From Pseudomonadaceae bacterium UBA5811 (lineage in GTDB: Bacteria; Pseudomonadota; Gammaproteobacteria; Pseudomonadales; Pseudomonadaceae), in assembly GCA_002417905.1 (NCBI GenBank), contig DIDB01000224.1, forward strand, positions 1 to 30,366: a stretch of 30,366 nt of DNA, written 5' to 3'. The notes under the pieces were generated by a model, which worked only from the letters and a program-made list of their open reading frames with translations, searched no databases and had not been told where the DNA came from. The position numbers were made by a program, and so were the translations under genes. Shown piece by piece: positions 14,709-22,848 of the stretch; positions within the stretch are counted from its first letter, which is position 1, and each line of letters starts with the position of its first letter.

Positions 14709-15668
14709 TCAGAAGGTCAGAAAACGCAGGGCTGCTGTTGCGGACACCCGGACCGGGCCGCTGGCGGTAAACTGTTCACCGTCGAGGATATAGTCTGGCA
14801 GCCCTTCCAGAACCAGCTCGTGGCTGTTATGGCTGATATAGCCCTCGGTTTCACAGGTGACCCGGGCACCCCGGCCGGTAAGAATCCAGGGCAGGCGCCG
14901 GCCCAGTTTCAGGGGCGGCTGGCGGATGGCAGTAAAGTGCATGGGAGCGGCTTCCGTGCCCCAGTAGGGCCGGCTGCCTACCAGTAGTTGTTCCAGTGTG
15001 GAGGCCAGCACAAACAGCCACTGGCCTTCCCATTGCTGGGTGGGTGTCTGGATCCGGGCCGGCAGAGCCGGGAGCAGCGGGTTACGGGGTGTGCGGATTA
15101 CGGCTGAAAACAGCAGCCGGGCGAAAGCCAGTGCGGGCCCCAGTGCGCCGCGTACGCCTCTGGGTTTGACCTGGTTGTGAAAGTAGCGGACACCGCTGGA
15201 AATGGCTCCTGTCCCAAAAAACAGGCCAAAGTGGCTGGTTCCATTCTGGACATCCGTGACCTGAAGGACTGGATTCAGGCATTCACGGGGCGGAGTACCA
15301 CCGTTTTTCCAGCGGGCCAGAGCCAGCAGGGCTTGGTGTGGATGCAGGCGGGTACCCAGTGCCCGGGCGCTCATGTTGGTGGTGCCGGCTGAGACGACCA
15401 GTATGGGCGGGATGTGCTGCTCCTGGTGCAGCAGGGCTGTCAGCAGCGCCTGCAGGGTACCGTCGCCACCGATCATGACCAGCAGGGCCGGCCGGGCCGC
15501 CAGCAGCTCTGGTAGCCCCCGGGCAATATCTGCCGGTTTTGAGGCTTCCAGCACCCGGGTATCCGGCAGGGCCGCCAGTTGCTGGTGTAATCGCTGGAGC
15601 TGGCGTCTGGCCCGCCCGCTGCGGGGGTTCAGCAGTACACCGATCGGCGCCGGAAACAGCTCAGCCAT
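14709..15668 (-). CDS. Diacylglycerol/ceramide kinase-family lipid kinase
   Basis: A 319-residue DAGK catalytic-domain protein (DgkB/YegS/sphingosine kinase superfamily). Residues 9-19 (IGVLLNPRSGR) and the nucleotide-binding loop GGDGT at 67-71 are diagnostic. VVSAGTTNMSARALG is the next conserved block. The C-terminal beta-sandwich includes the GTEA motif (PYWGTEAAPMH). It phosphorylates a lipid hydroxyl with ATP; substrate could be diacylglycerol or ceramide. Caulobacter ceramide kinase (CpgB) belongs to this superfamily, and sphingolipid genes are nearby. The ATG at 15668 overlaps the stop of the upstream CDP-alcohol phosphotransferase by eight bases; a longer reading would overlap further and is unlikely. 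Confidence 0.85.
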   Translation of the reverse strand: MAELFPAPIGVLLNPRSGRARRQLQRLHQQLAALPDTRVLEASKPADIARGLPELLAARPALLVMIGGDGTLQALLTALLHQEQHIPPILVVSAGTTNMSARALGTRLHPHQALLALARWKNGGTPPRECLNPVLQVTDVQNGTSHFGLFFGTGAISSGVRYFHNQVKPRGVRGALGPALAFARLLFSAVIRTPRNPLLPALPARIQTPTQQWEGQWLFVLASTLEQLLVGSRPYWGTEAAPMHFTAIRQPPLKLGRRLPWILTGRGARVTCETEGYISHNSHELVLEGLPDYILDGEQFTASGPVRVSATAALRFLTF

Positions 15669-16845
15669 CAGCCAGCCCCGAGCGGGGGGCGAACAGGCGT
15701 ACGACCAGCTTCTGGCCTTCCCGCTCCAGATCAATCAGGGTCAGCCAGGGCTGGATATCAACGCCCTGATGCCGGAGGTACAGGGCCTGAAGCAGGCGGC
15801 CGGCCAGTACCAGACTGGAAATGACAGTCCAGGCTGCAACCAGAATCAGGCCGATATCGGGCCGGCCGGCCAGCCAGGCCAGGCTCAGCATCAGCAGATT
15901 GGGGTTGCGGCGGGCTGTCACCAGCCGGTTCAGCGAGTCAAAAGGCTGCCAGAGGAACATGGAAAAAGGCGCGGCAAAGCGGAAAGCCCCCTCAAACAGC
16001 CGGCCAGCCACATAGCCCATAAAAATGATCCAGACTGTGGTGGAGACCGGAATGTCGAACGACCAGCTGCCCGCCAAGCCCATTCCCCAGGCCCAGTACC
16101 AGAGAGGGGGATGCACCAGATCCAGGGCATGGTCAAAGATATTGCCGAAGCGGGTCGAGGTGACAGTCACCCGGGCCAGCTTGCCGTCCACCGTGTCAAG
16201 GAAGGTCATGACCCAGCCGGCAATCAGGCCCAGCCCGTAATGACCTTCCCAGAACAGCCAGCCGGCCAGAATGGCCAGGATGTAACTGGCGGTGGTGACA
16301 TGATTGGGACTCAGGCCCCAGCGTACGCACCAGCGGGTAACGCCCCGGGCCGGAACGGGCCAGACGCCCCGGGTGATAAAGTCGGTTACACCTTTGTAGG
16401 CACCGTTGAACAGGGATTTTTCCAGATGCTCCCGGTTGTTTTCGGTGATTCTGGCCACCCAGGGCTGGTCGAGTTTGCGCAGCTGGGTCATCAGTCCGGA
16501 GGCCAGTGTGGCCGGGCGGGTAATTTTCAGCTCCCGGATGGCCGGGCTGTCCAGCCGGAGTGCGCCTTCCAGCCGGGCTGCGGGAAGGTGGGCGGCCACC
16601 AGACTGCTGTCTCTCGGGTCCTCCAGGGCAGTATCCGGGCTATCCAGCAGGGCGGCCAGGACCCGGTCATCATAGAGGTAGTCTTCGCGCAGCAGCAGGA
16701 TATGGCCATCTTCTGGCAGGGCTGCGCCGGCCTCCATCAGCCGGACATCCGGGTATTTTTTCAGGATCCGCTCAAGCCGTTCCCGGGACGTGATCCCCCA
16801 CAGGGCAATCTCACAGCTGCCGACGAGGTAAATCTGGATGGTCAT
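15661..16845 (-). CDS. CDP-alcohol phosphotransferase with degenerate N-terminal nucleotidyltransferase-like domain
   Basis: A 394-residue enzyme. The CDP-alcohol phosphotransferase signature is complete: Asp217, Asp220-Gly221, Ala224-Arg225, Gly234, Asp238 and Asp242 (DTVDGKLAR, then GNIFDHALD). LSPNHVTTASYIL starts the first membrane helix, and five or six membrane segments follow. Residues 1-130 lie outside the membrane domain. They resemble the tail of a sugar-nucleotidyltransferase domain (LLREDYLYDDRVLAALLD), as in inositol-phosphate cytidylyltransferase fusions, but lack the G-x-G-x-R signature and are probably not catalytic. The enzyme transfers a phosphoalcohol between a CDP-activated donor and a lipid or polyol. 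It begins at 16845 with AAGG upstream, between lptG and the lipid kinase gene in one minus-strand run. Confidence 0.88.
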   Translation of the reverse strand: MTIQIYLVGSCEIALWGITSRERLERILKKYPDVRLMEAGAALPEDGHILLLREDYLYDDRVLAALLDSPDTALEDPRDSSLVAAHLPAARLEGALRLDSPAIRELKITRPATLASGLMTQLRKLDQPWVARITENNREHLEKSLFNGAYKGVTDFITRGVWPVPARGVTRWCVRWGLSPNHVTTASYILAILAGWLFWEGHYGLGLIAGWVMTFLDTVDGKLARVTVTSTRFGNIFDHALDLVHPPLWYWAWGMGLAGSWSFDIPVSTTVWIIFMGYVAGRLFEGAFRFAAPFSMFLWQPFDSLNRLVTARRNPNLLMLSLAWLAGRPDIGLILVAAWTVISSLVLAGRLLQALYLRHQGVDIQPWLTLIDLEREGQKLVVRLFAPRSGLADG

Positions 16846-16915
16846 GCGTCTGCCTTGGTTTCTGTCGATGTAAACGGTGGTGTGCCGTCGTGGCGATGGA
16901 AGGAATGCACAGGTC

Positions 16916-18001
16916 TCAGGCCTTGCCCCGGTCAAAGCGGGTCACCAGCAGCATGGCCACACCCAGCATGAAGGTGGCCGGCAGTGTCCCGACCAGTATG
17001 GGGTTGAGTTTGTAAAGGATACCCAGACTGGCAATGATGCTGTTGGCCATATAGATCAGCAGGCCGGTAATGGCGCCGATGGACAGTTTGCTGCCCAGGC
17101 CGGAGGAGCGGGTCTGGCTGAAGGCAAAGGGAACGGCAAACAGGATCATGGCCAGGGTCAGAACGGGTGTGCCCAGTTTCTGCCAGAGGGCCACCTGGTA
17201 CTGTCCGGCTGGCTGGCGGGTGTCCTGCAGAAAGTGGATATAGTGGTCCAGCTGGCGGGCCGAGAAGCTTTCTGGCGGAAAGCTGATTTCATTGAGGCGG
17301 GTTTCCGGGAAGATGGATATCCAGGGCATGGTATCGACATGCTGTGAGGTTTCATGTTCTGCCTCCCAGGTTTTGACCCAAGTGTTGTGCAGCAGCCAGG
17401 CCCGGCCTTCGCGGATTTCTGCATATTCCGCAGAAATATACTGTTTCAGGTGCTGGTTATCGTCGAAGCTGAAGATTTCCAGCCGGGTCGGAACCCGGTC
17501 GCCCCGCAGCCGGTTGATCCGGGCATAGTCGTTCTCGCGCCGGGCCCACAAACTCTGGTCTTCATCCGTCTTGTCCCGGTCTGTCAGGGCCAGCGCCTGA
17601 GCCCGGATCTGCAGGGCTTTTTGCTGCAGCGGAGAGGCGGCAAATTCGTCAATCAGGCTGACCAGGGCGGCCAGGATCACGCCTGCCAGCAGGGTTGTCA
17701 GGCTGATCCGGATTACGGACACCCCGGCCGCCCGTAACACACTGAGCTCATGGGTCATGGCCAGCTGGCCCAGGGCAGCAATGCCGCCCAGCAGGGCAAT
17801 AAAGGGAGCCAGCTCTACTACCCGGCGGGGCAGGGTCATCATGACCACTTCCACGGCCTGGATCAGGCGATAGCCACCCTCTTCGATATCGTCCAGTTCC
17901 TTGACCAGATCCAGGGCACTGAACAGGGGCAGCAGCAGGGCAGCTGCGGCAATAAAGCCGAAAAACATGTTGCGCAGCAGGTAGCGGTCGAGAATTTTCA
18001 T
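16916..18001 (-). CDS. lptG: LPS export system permease LptG
   Basis: LptG pairs with LptF and LptB in the inner membrane to extract lipopolysaccharide and drive it across the periplasmic bridge. The protein has 361 residues. It has an N-terminal pair of membrane helices (ILDRYLLRNMFFGFIAAAAL), the coupling region VELAPFIALLGGIAALGQLA, a periplasmic jellyroll (about residues 130-260) and three C-terminal helices (VLTLAMILFAVPFAFSQTRS). The start overlaps the lptF stop in ATGA, as usual for this pair. It is followed, unusually, by lipid-modification genes on the same strand. Confidence 0.95.
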   Translation of the reverse strand: MKILDRYLLRNMFFGFIAAAALLLPLFSALDLVKELDDIEEGGYRLIQAVEVVMMTLPRRVVELAPFIALLGGIAALGQLAMTHELSVLRAAGVSVIRISLTTLLAGVILAALVSLIDEFAASPLQQKALQIRAQALALTDRDKTDEDQSLWARRENDYARINRLRGDRVPTRLEIFSFDDNQHLKQYISAEYAEIREGRAWLLHNTWVKTWEAEHETSQHVDTMPWISIFPETRLNEISFPPESFSARQLDHYIHFLQDTRQPAGQYQVALWQKLGTPVLTLAMILFAVPFAFSQTRSSGLGSKLSIGAITGLLIYMANSIIASLGILYKLNPILVGTLPATFMLGVAMLLVTRFDRGKA

Positions 18002-19071
18002 GCCGGCCGGGTCCGCAGGCTGCCAATATCACGCTTTAACAGGACCAGTGCCAGGATGGCCATGATTCCCGGAAGAATCCACATGCCCGGAATCAGGGGC
18101 AGGCTGCCATTGGCCACCATATTTTTGCAGATGCTGCCAGAGTAGAAGATGGCGGCATACACCAGGGTTACCGGAAGCATCTTGGCAAAACGGCCCTGGC
18201 GGGGGGCCGTCCGGCTGAGCGGTACAGCCAGCAGGGCCAGCAGCAGAGCGCTCAGGCCGCGGGTCTGTCGCCATTGCAGCTCGGCAAGATCAGCCAGTTT
18301 GCCGCTGGCCTGCAATTCTGCATTGGAGGCGGCCTTGCGCTTGTAACTGTCTTCCAGCTCGATGGGGGCGAAGTGCAGTCTCATCTGCTGGAACCGGGTG
18401 GTCCGGTCCTCCGTGTCCTGATACTCGAGGGCGTAGGCATTGCCGCTGCGCAGCTCCAGAATAGGGTTGTTGGGATTGGTGTCGGCAATCCAGGCTTCCT
18501 GGGCCCGCAGCAGGTGACTTTTGTTATTGCCAGCGTCGTAAATCAGCACGTCATGCAGGTGGCCATCCTGATAGTTGATCTGGCTGGCCAGGATCATCCG
18601 GCCATTTTCTTGGTTGACGTTAAACCGCCCGGCCTGGAAATGTTTCACGTCCAGCTCGGTTTTGGCAGCCTGCTCCAGGGCATAGGCGCTGCTATAGGCC
18701 TGGGGGCGCCCGAACATGGACAGCGCGCCAACAGCTATGGCGATGGGCAGGGCGATGGCCGCCACGGACTGATAGATTCTGGCCGGACTGATACCCGAAG
18801 CGGAGATGGCTGCCATTTCCGTATCGTGATAAAGGCGGCCGAGGCCCAGGACAACGGAGACATAAAGAGCAACTGGAACCAGCATTTCCAGAGCAATCAG
18901 GACCTTGTAATACACCAGCTCCATGACTACTTCCAGCGCCATGGTGCCGTTAGTGGCTTCTGACAGGTAGCGTTTTGATGAGTACATGGCAAAGATGAAC
19001 GTCAGCATGCCTACCATGGTCAGGAAGGGCCGGCGGACCTCAGAGATGATATAGCGCTCGATCAGAAACAT
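17998..19071 (-). CDS. lptF: LPS export system permease LptF
   Basis: The second permease subunit of the LptB2FG lipopolysaccharide extractor, 357 residues. Residues 1-35 (MFLIERYIISEVRRPFLTMV) form the first membrane helix. LEMLVPVALYVSVVLGLGRL carries the LptB-coupling region, a periplasmic beta-jellyroll occupies about residues 130-250, and LLALLAVPLSRTAPRQGRFA starts the last membrane bundle. It is the first gene of the minus-strand run that continues through lptG into the lipid kinase and Tam41-like genes. In many gammaproteobacteria pepA lies divergent to lptF; here the divergent gene is the ELM1 fusion. Confidence 0.95.
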   Translation of the reverse strand: MFLIERYIISEVRRPFLTMVGMLTFIFAMYSSKRYLSEATNGTMALEVVMELVYYKVLIALEMLVPVALYVSVVLGLGRLYHDTEMAAISASGISPARIYQSVAAIALPIAIAVGALSMFGRPQAYSSAYALEQAAKTELDVKHFQAGRFNVNQENGRMILASQINYQDGHLHDVLIYDAGNNKSHLLRAQEAWIADTNPNNPILELRSGNAYALEYQDTEDRTTRFQQMRLHFAPIELEDSYKRKAASNAELQASGKLADLAELQWRQTRGLSALLLALLAVPLSRTAPRQGRFAKMLPVTLVYAAIFYSGSICKNMVANGSLPLIPGMWILPGIMAILALVLLKRDIGSLRTRPA

Positions 19072-19449
19072 GGGTCCGGAAGCCCTTCTCCAGAACTGGA
19101 CAGTCGGTATTGCAGTGCCACATGGAAATCTGGCGGCAGTCCGGCTTTCGCCGGGGTGGCACTATAGCGAAACCGGACAGCCATATGTGCGTTTTCCCCG
19201 GGGCCGGCGGCGAAAATTATCGGGCAGGCCGAACTTTTCCGGCAAACATCCGTAGTAACAAAAATATTTCTGAAAACGATCCGTGGATATATCTGGCCCT
19301 GGCGGTTTGCAGTAGCGTAACCCGGGATGGCCGTTTTCACCGGGCATTTCTTTTTTGGTGTTGCCGGGACAGGTCATGCTGTGTTGACCAGTGGTTTGGG
19401 TTTTGCTCAGAACCGTTTCATCCAAGGAATAATCAATACCAGAGGGCAC
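19072..19449. other. Divergent intergenic region lptF / ELM1 fusion
   Basis: This 378-bp stretch separates the lptF operon from the plus-strand ELM1 fusion gene and must hold both promoters. A TATAGT on the minus strand near 19166 is a possible -10 for lptF, but no good -35 pairs with it. I see no RNA gene or repeat. Confidence 0.4.
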
Positions 19450-21801
19450 ATGGTTTCTTCTGCGCAAGCTTTTTCGTCATCTGATACAGCCGTTGCCGGG
19501 CAGGAGGGCAATGCCCTGCCGGTTCCCCGGATCCAGCCGGTAGTGTTCGAGGCCAGTCCGGGTGCGGAATCCGCCATTCCCGTCCGGATCTTCCTGGGTA
19601 CCGAGCCGGCACAATACCGGGCCGAGCGGGTGTTCTTCTATTCGCTGGCCAGGGTGCGCAATCCGGCCCGGCGCTATGAGGTCTATCGCATGACGGGACT
19701 GCCAGGATTTGACCAGGGGCCTTGGCGCACCAACTTTACCAATTACCGGTTCGCCATTCCGGATCTGGCCGGACGCCAGGGGCGGGCCATCTATACCGAT
19801 GTGGACGAGATTTTCACAGACGATCCGGCCGGGCTTTTTGATTTGCCCATGGGTGAACATGGCTATCTGGCCATATCTCCCCAGGATACGGCAGTCATGC
19901 TGATTGATTGCGGGCGTATGGCGGACTGCTGGAATTTCAGCTCGGCAGCCCGGGTTAGCAAAAAAGAGCTGCTGGACCAGGCAGCAGCCCGGCCGGGCTG
20001 CTGGGGGGTGCTGGATCCAGCATGGCATGCCCGGGATCTGGAGTATCAGCACGGTGTTTCCAAGCTACTGCATTATACCACCCTGCATTTGCAGCCCTGG
20101 CGTCCTACGCCTGACCAATACTCCTACCAGATTCATCCGTATGCGGAGTATTTTCTGAGCCTGGAACAGGCCGCGGACCGTGAAGGTTATGAAACCTATA
20201 ACCGTGCCCGGCCCAGTCCCGGTTTTGAGGCCGCCTGCCTGCAGGTTGGTGAGCATTCCGGAAGGATTGCCCCGGTACTTTCCCGGGAGGGGCAGCATCT
20301 ATTGCAGGCCATGGGATGCCAGCAGCTGGGCTGTCTGGGTGGCTGGCAGGCGGATGCACTGGATGTGTTTTCGGTCCACTCCCTGAGTTGCTGTCAGCTG
20401 TTGCAGGAAGCCATGCCCCCGGAGGACGCCATACTGGCCAGCCAGCTGGAGCTGTTGCCGTCCGAGGATGTGCCCTGGGTCATTGACCGGCTGTTTGCTG
20501 TCGCCCGCAAGGGGGTTCTGCTGCATGTCGCTCTGACTGGAGATGGTTTCTGCCTGAGTACAGTGCAGGGCTGGCGGGCACTGGTGCGGCGGATAGCCCG
20601 GCGCTATCCGGACCGCTGCTGGCTGCTGGAGTGCAGGGATCAGCAGGGACAGACCAGACGTTTTCTGGCCGACTATCCATTGCGCCAGAATGGCTCTGTA
20701 CCCGTGGTCTGGGTGCTGCTGGGCCAGCATGCGGGTGACAATGCCCAGCTACTGGCCATTGCTGAGGCACTGGGCTGGCCTTATGAATGCAAGGAAAGCC
20801 ACTTCCGGCCCCAGCGCTGTCTGCCAGCCGCCTTGCAGCAGGGCCGCCTGTCCAGAATGGCCCCAGGTCTGGCAGCACCCTGGCCGGACCTGGTGCTGAG
20901 TGCTGGCTGGCGGACGGCAGCGGTGGCTCGCTGGATCCGGCAGCAGTCCGGAGGGCATTCACGCATCGTGGCTGTGGGGCGTCCAAGGGCGGCCCTGTCG
21001 CAGTTCGACCTGGTGCTGACCACACCGCAGTATGGTGTTCCCCTGCGGGACAACGTGATTGATCTGCCGACGCCTTATGTCCAGCCCCAAAAAGTCGGCC
21101 AGCAGGGCCTGCAGGCATGGCAGGAGCGTTTTGATGTGTTGCCCCGCCCGCATGTTGCCCTGCTGCTGGGGGGTACCCGTACGCCCTATGTGCTGGAGGC
21201 GGGTGTCGCCCGGGCACTTGGCCGGCAGGCCAGTGCAGTGGTCAGGCAACGGGGGGGATCACTGCTGGTTTCTGCCGGGCCACGTACTTCACCCGAGGTT
21301 CTGGATGCCCTGCAGGCTGCTGTCGATGTGCCCTGTCAGGTGTTCCACTTTGATCCGGCGGCCCGCCAGGATAATCCATATCCAGCGCTGCTGGCCCTGG
21401 CGGAAGCATTTATTGTGACTGGCGAGAGTGTTTCCATGCTGACTGAAGCCAGCATGACCGGCCGGCCAGTGGCTTTTTTCCCGCTGCCGGTGGTCCGGCC
21501 GCTCAAGGCCCGGCTGCAGCATCTTCTGGAGCAGAAGCTGGGCATGGTGCAACGGGCCATGGGGAGCAGGGGTACGCCCCGCCAGCAGACTCGGGGCGAG
21601 CGTTTTTATGATGACTGCATTGTCAGTGGCCTGATCAGGCGGGGCCGGGAGGTCGAGCCAGTGCATACCGTGCTGGGTGTGGCACCGTTGTCACAGGGGC
21701 TCTCCCGGCCTTCCGGCATGTCGCCAGAGTATCTGGATGCCTCGCGGCAGCGGGCCATCCAGTCCATTGCGGCGCTGATAACTGCTGAGCACCCGCTCTG
21801 A
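19450..21801 (+). CDS. Multidomain glycosyltransferase: GT8-like domain fused to ELM1-family domain
   Basis: From the ATG at 19450 the protein has 783 residues; an in-frame start 41 codons upstream is less likely. Residues 44-250 look like a GT8-type nucleotide-sugar transferase: VRIFLGTEPAQYRAERVFFY, AIYTDVDEIFTDD with the metal-binding DVD at 117-119, and AVMLIDCGRM. Residues about 255-415 look like a decayed methyltransferase-type Rossmann domain (LGCLGGWQADALDVFSVHSL). Residues 418-783 match the ELM1 (mitochondrial fission protein-like) family, a GT-B-like fold: VWVLLGQHAGDNAQLLAIAE, DLVLSAGWRTAAVARWIRQQ, ALLLGGTRTPYVLE, and a serine-rich VTGESVSMLTEASMTGRPVA. There are no membrane segments. 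It stands between the lpt operon and the cytidylyltransferase gene, so it probably glycosylates a surface lipid or LPS. Confidence 0.75.
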   Translation: MVSSAQAFSSSDTAVAGQEGNALPVPRIQPVVFEASPGAESAIPVRIFLGTEPAQYRAERVFFYSLARVRNPARRYEVYRMTGLPGFDQGPWRTNFTNYRFAIPDLAGRQGRAIYTDVDEIFTDDPAGLFDLPMGEHGYLAISPQDTAVMLIDCGRMADCWNFSSAARVSKKELLDQAAARPGCWGVLDPAWHARDLEYQHGVSKLLHYTTLHLQPWRPTPDQYSYQIHPYAEYFLSLEQAADREGYETYNRARPSPGFEAACLQVGEHSGRIAPVLSREGQHLLQAMGCQQLGCLGGWQADALDVFSVHSLSCCQLLQEAMPPEDAILASQLELLPSEDVPWVIDRLFAVARKGVLLHVALTGDGFCLSTVQGWRALVRRIARRYPDRCWLLECRDQQGQTRRFLADYPLRQNGSVPVVWVLLGQHAGDNAQLLAIAEALGWPYECKESHFRPQRCLPAALQQGRLSRMAPGLAAPWPDLVLSAGWRTAAVARWIRQQSGGHSRIVAVGRPRAALSQFDLVLTTPQYGVPLRDNVIDLPTPYVQPQKVGQQGLQAWQERFDVLPRPHVALLLGGTRTPYVLEAGVARALGRQASAVVRQRGGSLLVSAGPRTSPEVLDALQAAVDVPCQVFHFDPAARQDNPYPALLALAEAFIVTGESVSMLTEASMTGRPVAFFPLPVVRPLKARLQHLLEQKLGMVQRAMGSRGTPRQQTRGERFYDDCIVSGLIRRGREVEPVHTVLGVAPLSQGLSRPSGMSPEYLDASRQRAIQSIAALITAEHPL

Positions 21802-21925
21802 TCTGCAGGGCATGCCCCGGCTTTGTCTGGCGGGTGCCCTGTTCATTCATGTGGTAGTCATAAAACTGGAATCTGGCTGACTTTTGGGCAGGGGAAACTG
21901 GGCCCGTTTTTTTCAAAATTTGACT

Positions 21926-21942
21926 GTTAAGAAACGCTTAAC
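21926..21942 (+). promoter_or_regulatory. TTAA direct-repeat box 1 (PmrA/QseB-like)
   Basis: GTTAAG-AAACG-CTTAAC: two TTAA half-sites with 11-bp periodicity, also an inverted repeat. This fits the YTTAAK-N5-YTTAAK layout of PmrA/QseB-type response-regulator sites except at the outermost bases. It sits nine bases upstream of a plausible promoter (GTGACG, 16 bp, GATAAT at 21973-21978) for the cytidylyltransferase gene. Confidence 0.55.
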
Positions 21943-21950
21943 TGTGGCTG

Positions 21951-21978
21951 GTGACGCTGGTATGGGCCTCCGGATAAT
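21951..21978 (+). promoter_or_regulatory. Putative promoter of the LicC-like gene
   Basis: GTGACG (21951-21956) and GATAAT (21973-21978) are spaced 16 bp apart, about 65 bp before the start codon. The -35 is weak, consistent with dependence on an activator at the adjacent TTAA box. Confidence 0.35.
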
Positions 21979-22041
21979 TTCGATAACGCAACCAAAAAAT
22001 CCGGAGCAGTTTCAGGGTGGTTACTTATTATTTATCAGGAG

Positions 22042-22842
22042 ATGATGTTGAACCAGGTCAATACGGCTGAGAGGCCCCGGAGGGCTATCATTCTGAGCGC
22101 AGGGCAGGGCCGCCGCCTCCTTCCATTTACTGAGTCGCTGCCAAAGTGCCTGCTGGATGTTCAGGGACAAACTGTCATTGAGTGGCAGATTGACGCTTTG
22201 CTGGCAGCCGGCATCCGGGATATCCGGGTCGTGGTGGGCTATGCAGCCCCCCAGGTGGAAGAGCGGCTGGCAGCCCGGTACGGTGCAGGTGTTATCAGGC
22301 CTGTTTTTAACCCGTTCTATGAGGTAGCCGACAATCTGGCCAGTTGCTGGATGGTCCGGCAGGCCATGCAGGACGATTTTCTGTTGCTCAATGGTGACAC
22401 CCTGTTTGACCTGCCGGTCCTGCTGCGTCTTCTGGATGCGCCAGACCACCCGATTACCTTGGCAATCGACCGTAAATCACACTATGACAGTGATGATATG
22501 AAGGTTTGTCTGGAGGGAGACCGGCTGACCCGGGTGGGCAAGACGCTGGCACTGGATACCGTAAATGGCGAATCCATCGGCATGATGCGTTTCAACGCTG
22601 AGGGTGCGGTTTTGTTCCGGACGGCTCTTGAGCAGTGCATGTATAGCCAGGATAGCCTGAAGCGCTGGTATCTGAGCGTCATTGACGGCATTGCCCAGCA
22701 TAGTGGCAAAGTTTTTGTCCAGTCGGTGGAAGGGCTGGGCTGGGGTGAGCTGGACTTTCCGCTGGACCTGGAGTCTGTCAGGAACAAGGCCCGGAGCTGG
22801 GGTAAGGCTGCAGAAGCCATCCCGCTCCCGCTCCGGCAGTGA
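22042..22842 (+). CDS. LicC-like cytidylyltransferase (NTP-transferase family)
   Basis: A 266-residue nucleotidyltransferase resembling phosphocholine cytidylyltransferase LicC. The nucleotide signature is AIILSAGQGRRLLPFTESLP with Lys in LPKCLLD. NGDTLFD supplies the metal-binding Asp, and DSDDMKV, ESIGMMRF and WGELDFPLDLE match LicC-type acceptor and metal sites. It is expected to make a CDP-alcohol (choline, glycerate or similar) from CTP and a phosphoalcohol. The CDP-alcohol phosphotransferase at 15661-16845 is a natural user of such a product. Caulobacter CpgD, a phosphoglycerate cytidylyltransferase for ceramide head groups, is a functional analogue worth comparing. AGGAG directly abuts the first ATG, so the ATG at 22045 or the TTG at 22048 may be the true start. 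Confidence 0.85.
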   Translation: MMLNQVNTAERPRRAIILSAGQGRRLLPFTESLPKCLLDVQGQTVIEWQIDALLAAGIRDIRVVVGYAAPQVEERLAARYGAGVIRPVFNPFYEVADNLASCWMVRQAMQDDFLLLNGDTLFDLPVLLRLLDAPDHPITLAIDRKSHYDSDDMKVCLEGDRLTRVGKTLALDTVNGESIGMMRFNAEGAVLFRTALEQCMYSQDSLKRWYLSVIDGIAQHSGKVFVQSVEGLGWGELDFPLDLESVRNKARSWGKAAEAIPLPLRQ

Positions 22843-22848
22843 GCAGTG

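Noticed and set aside
15373..16971. 532-codon open frame antisense to the CDP-alcohol phosphotransferase and lipid kinase genes
   Set aside because: Low-complexity Gly/Pro/Gln-rich translation is typical of antisense reading; the two genes on the opposite strand have complete catalytic motifs.
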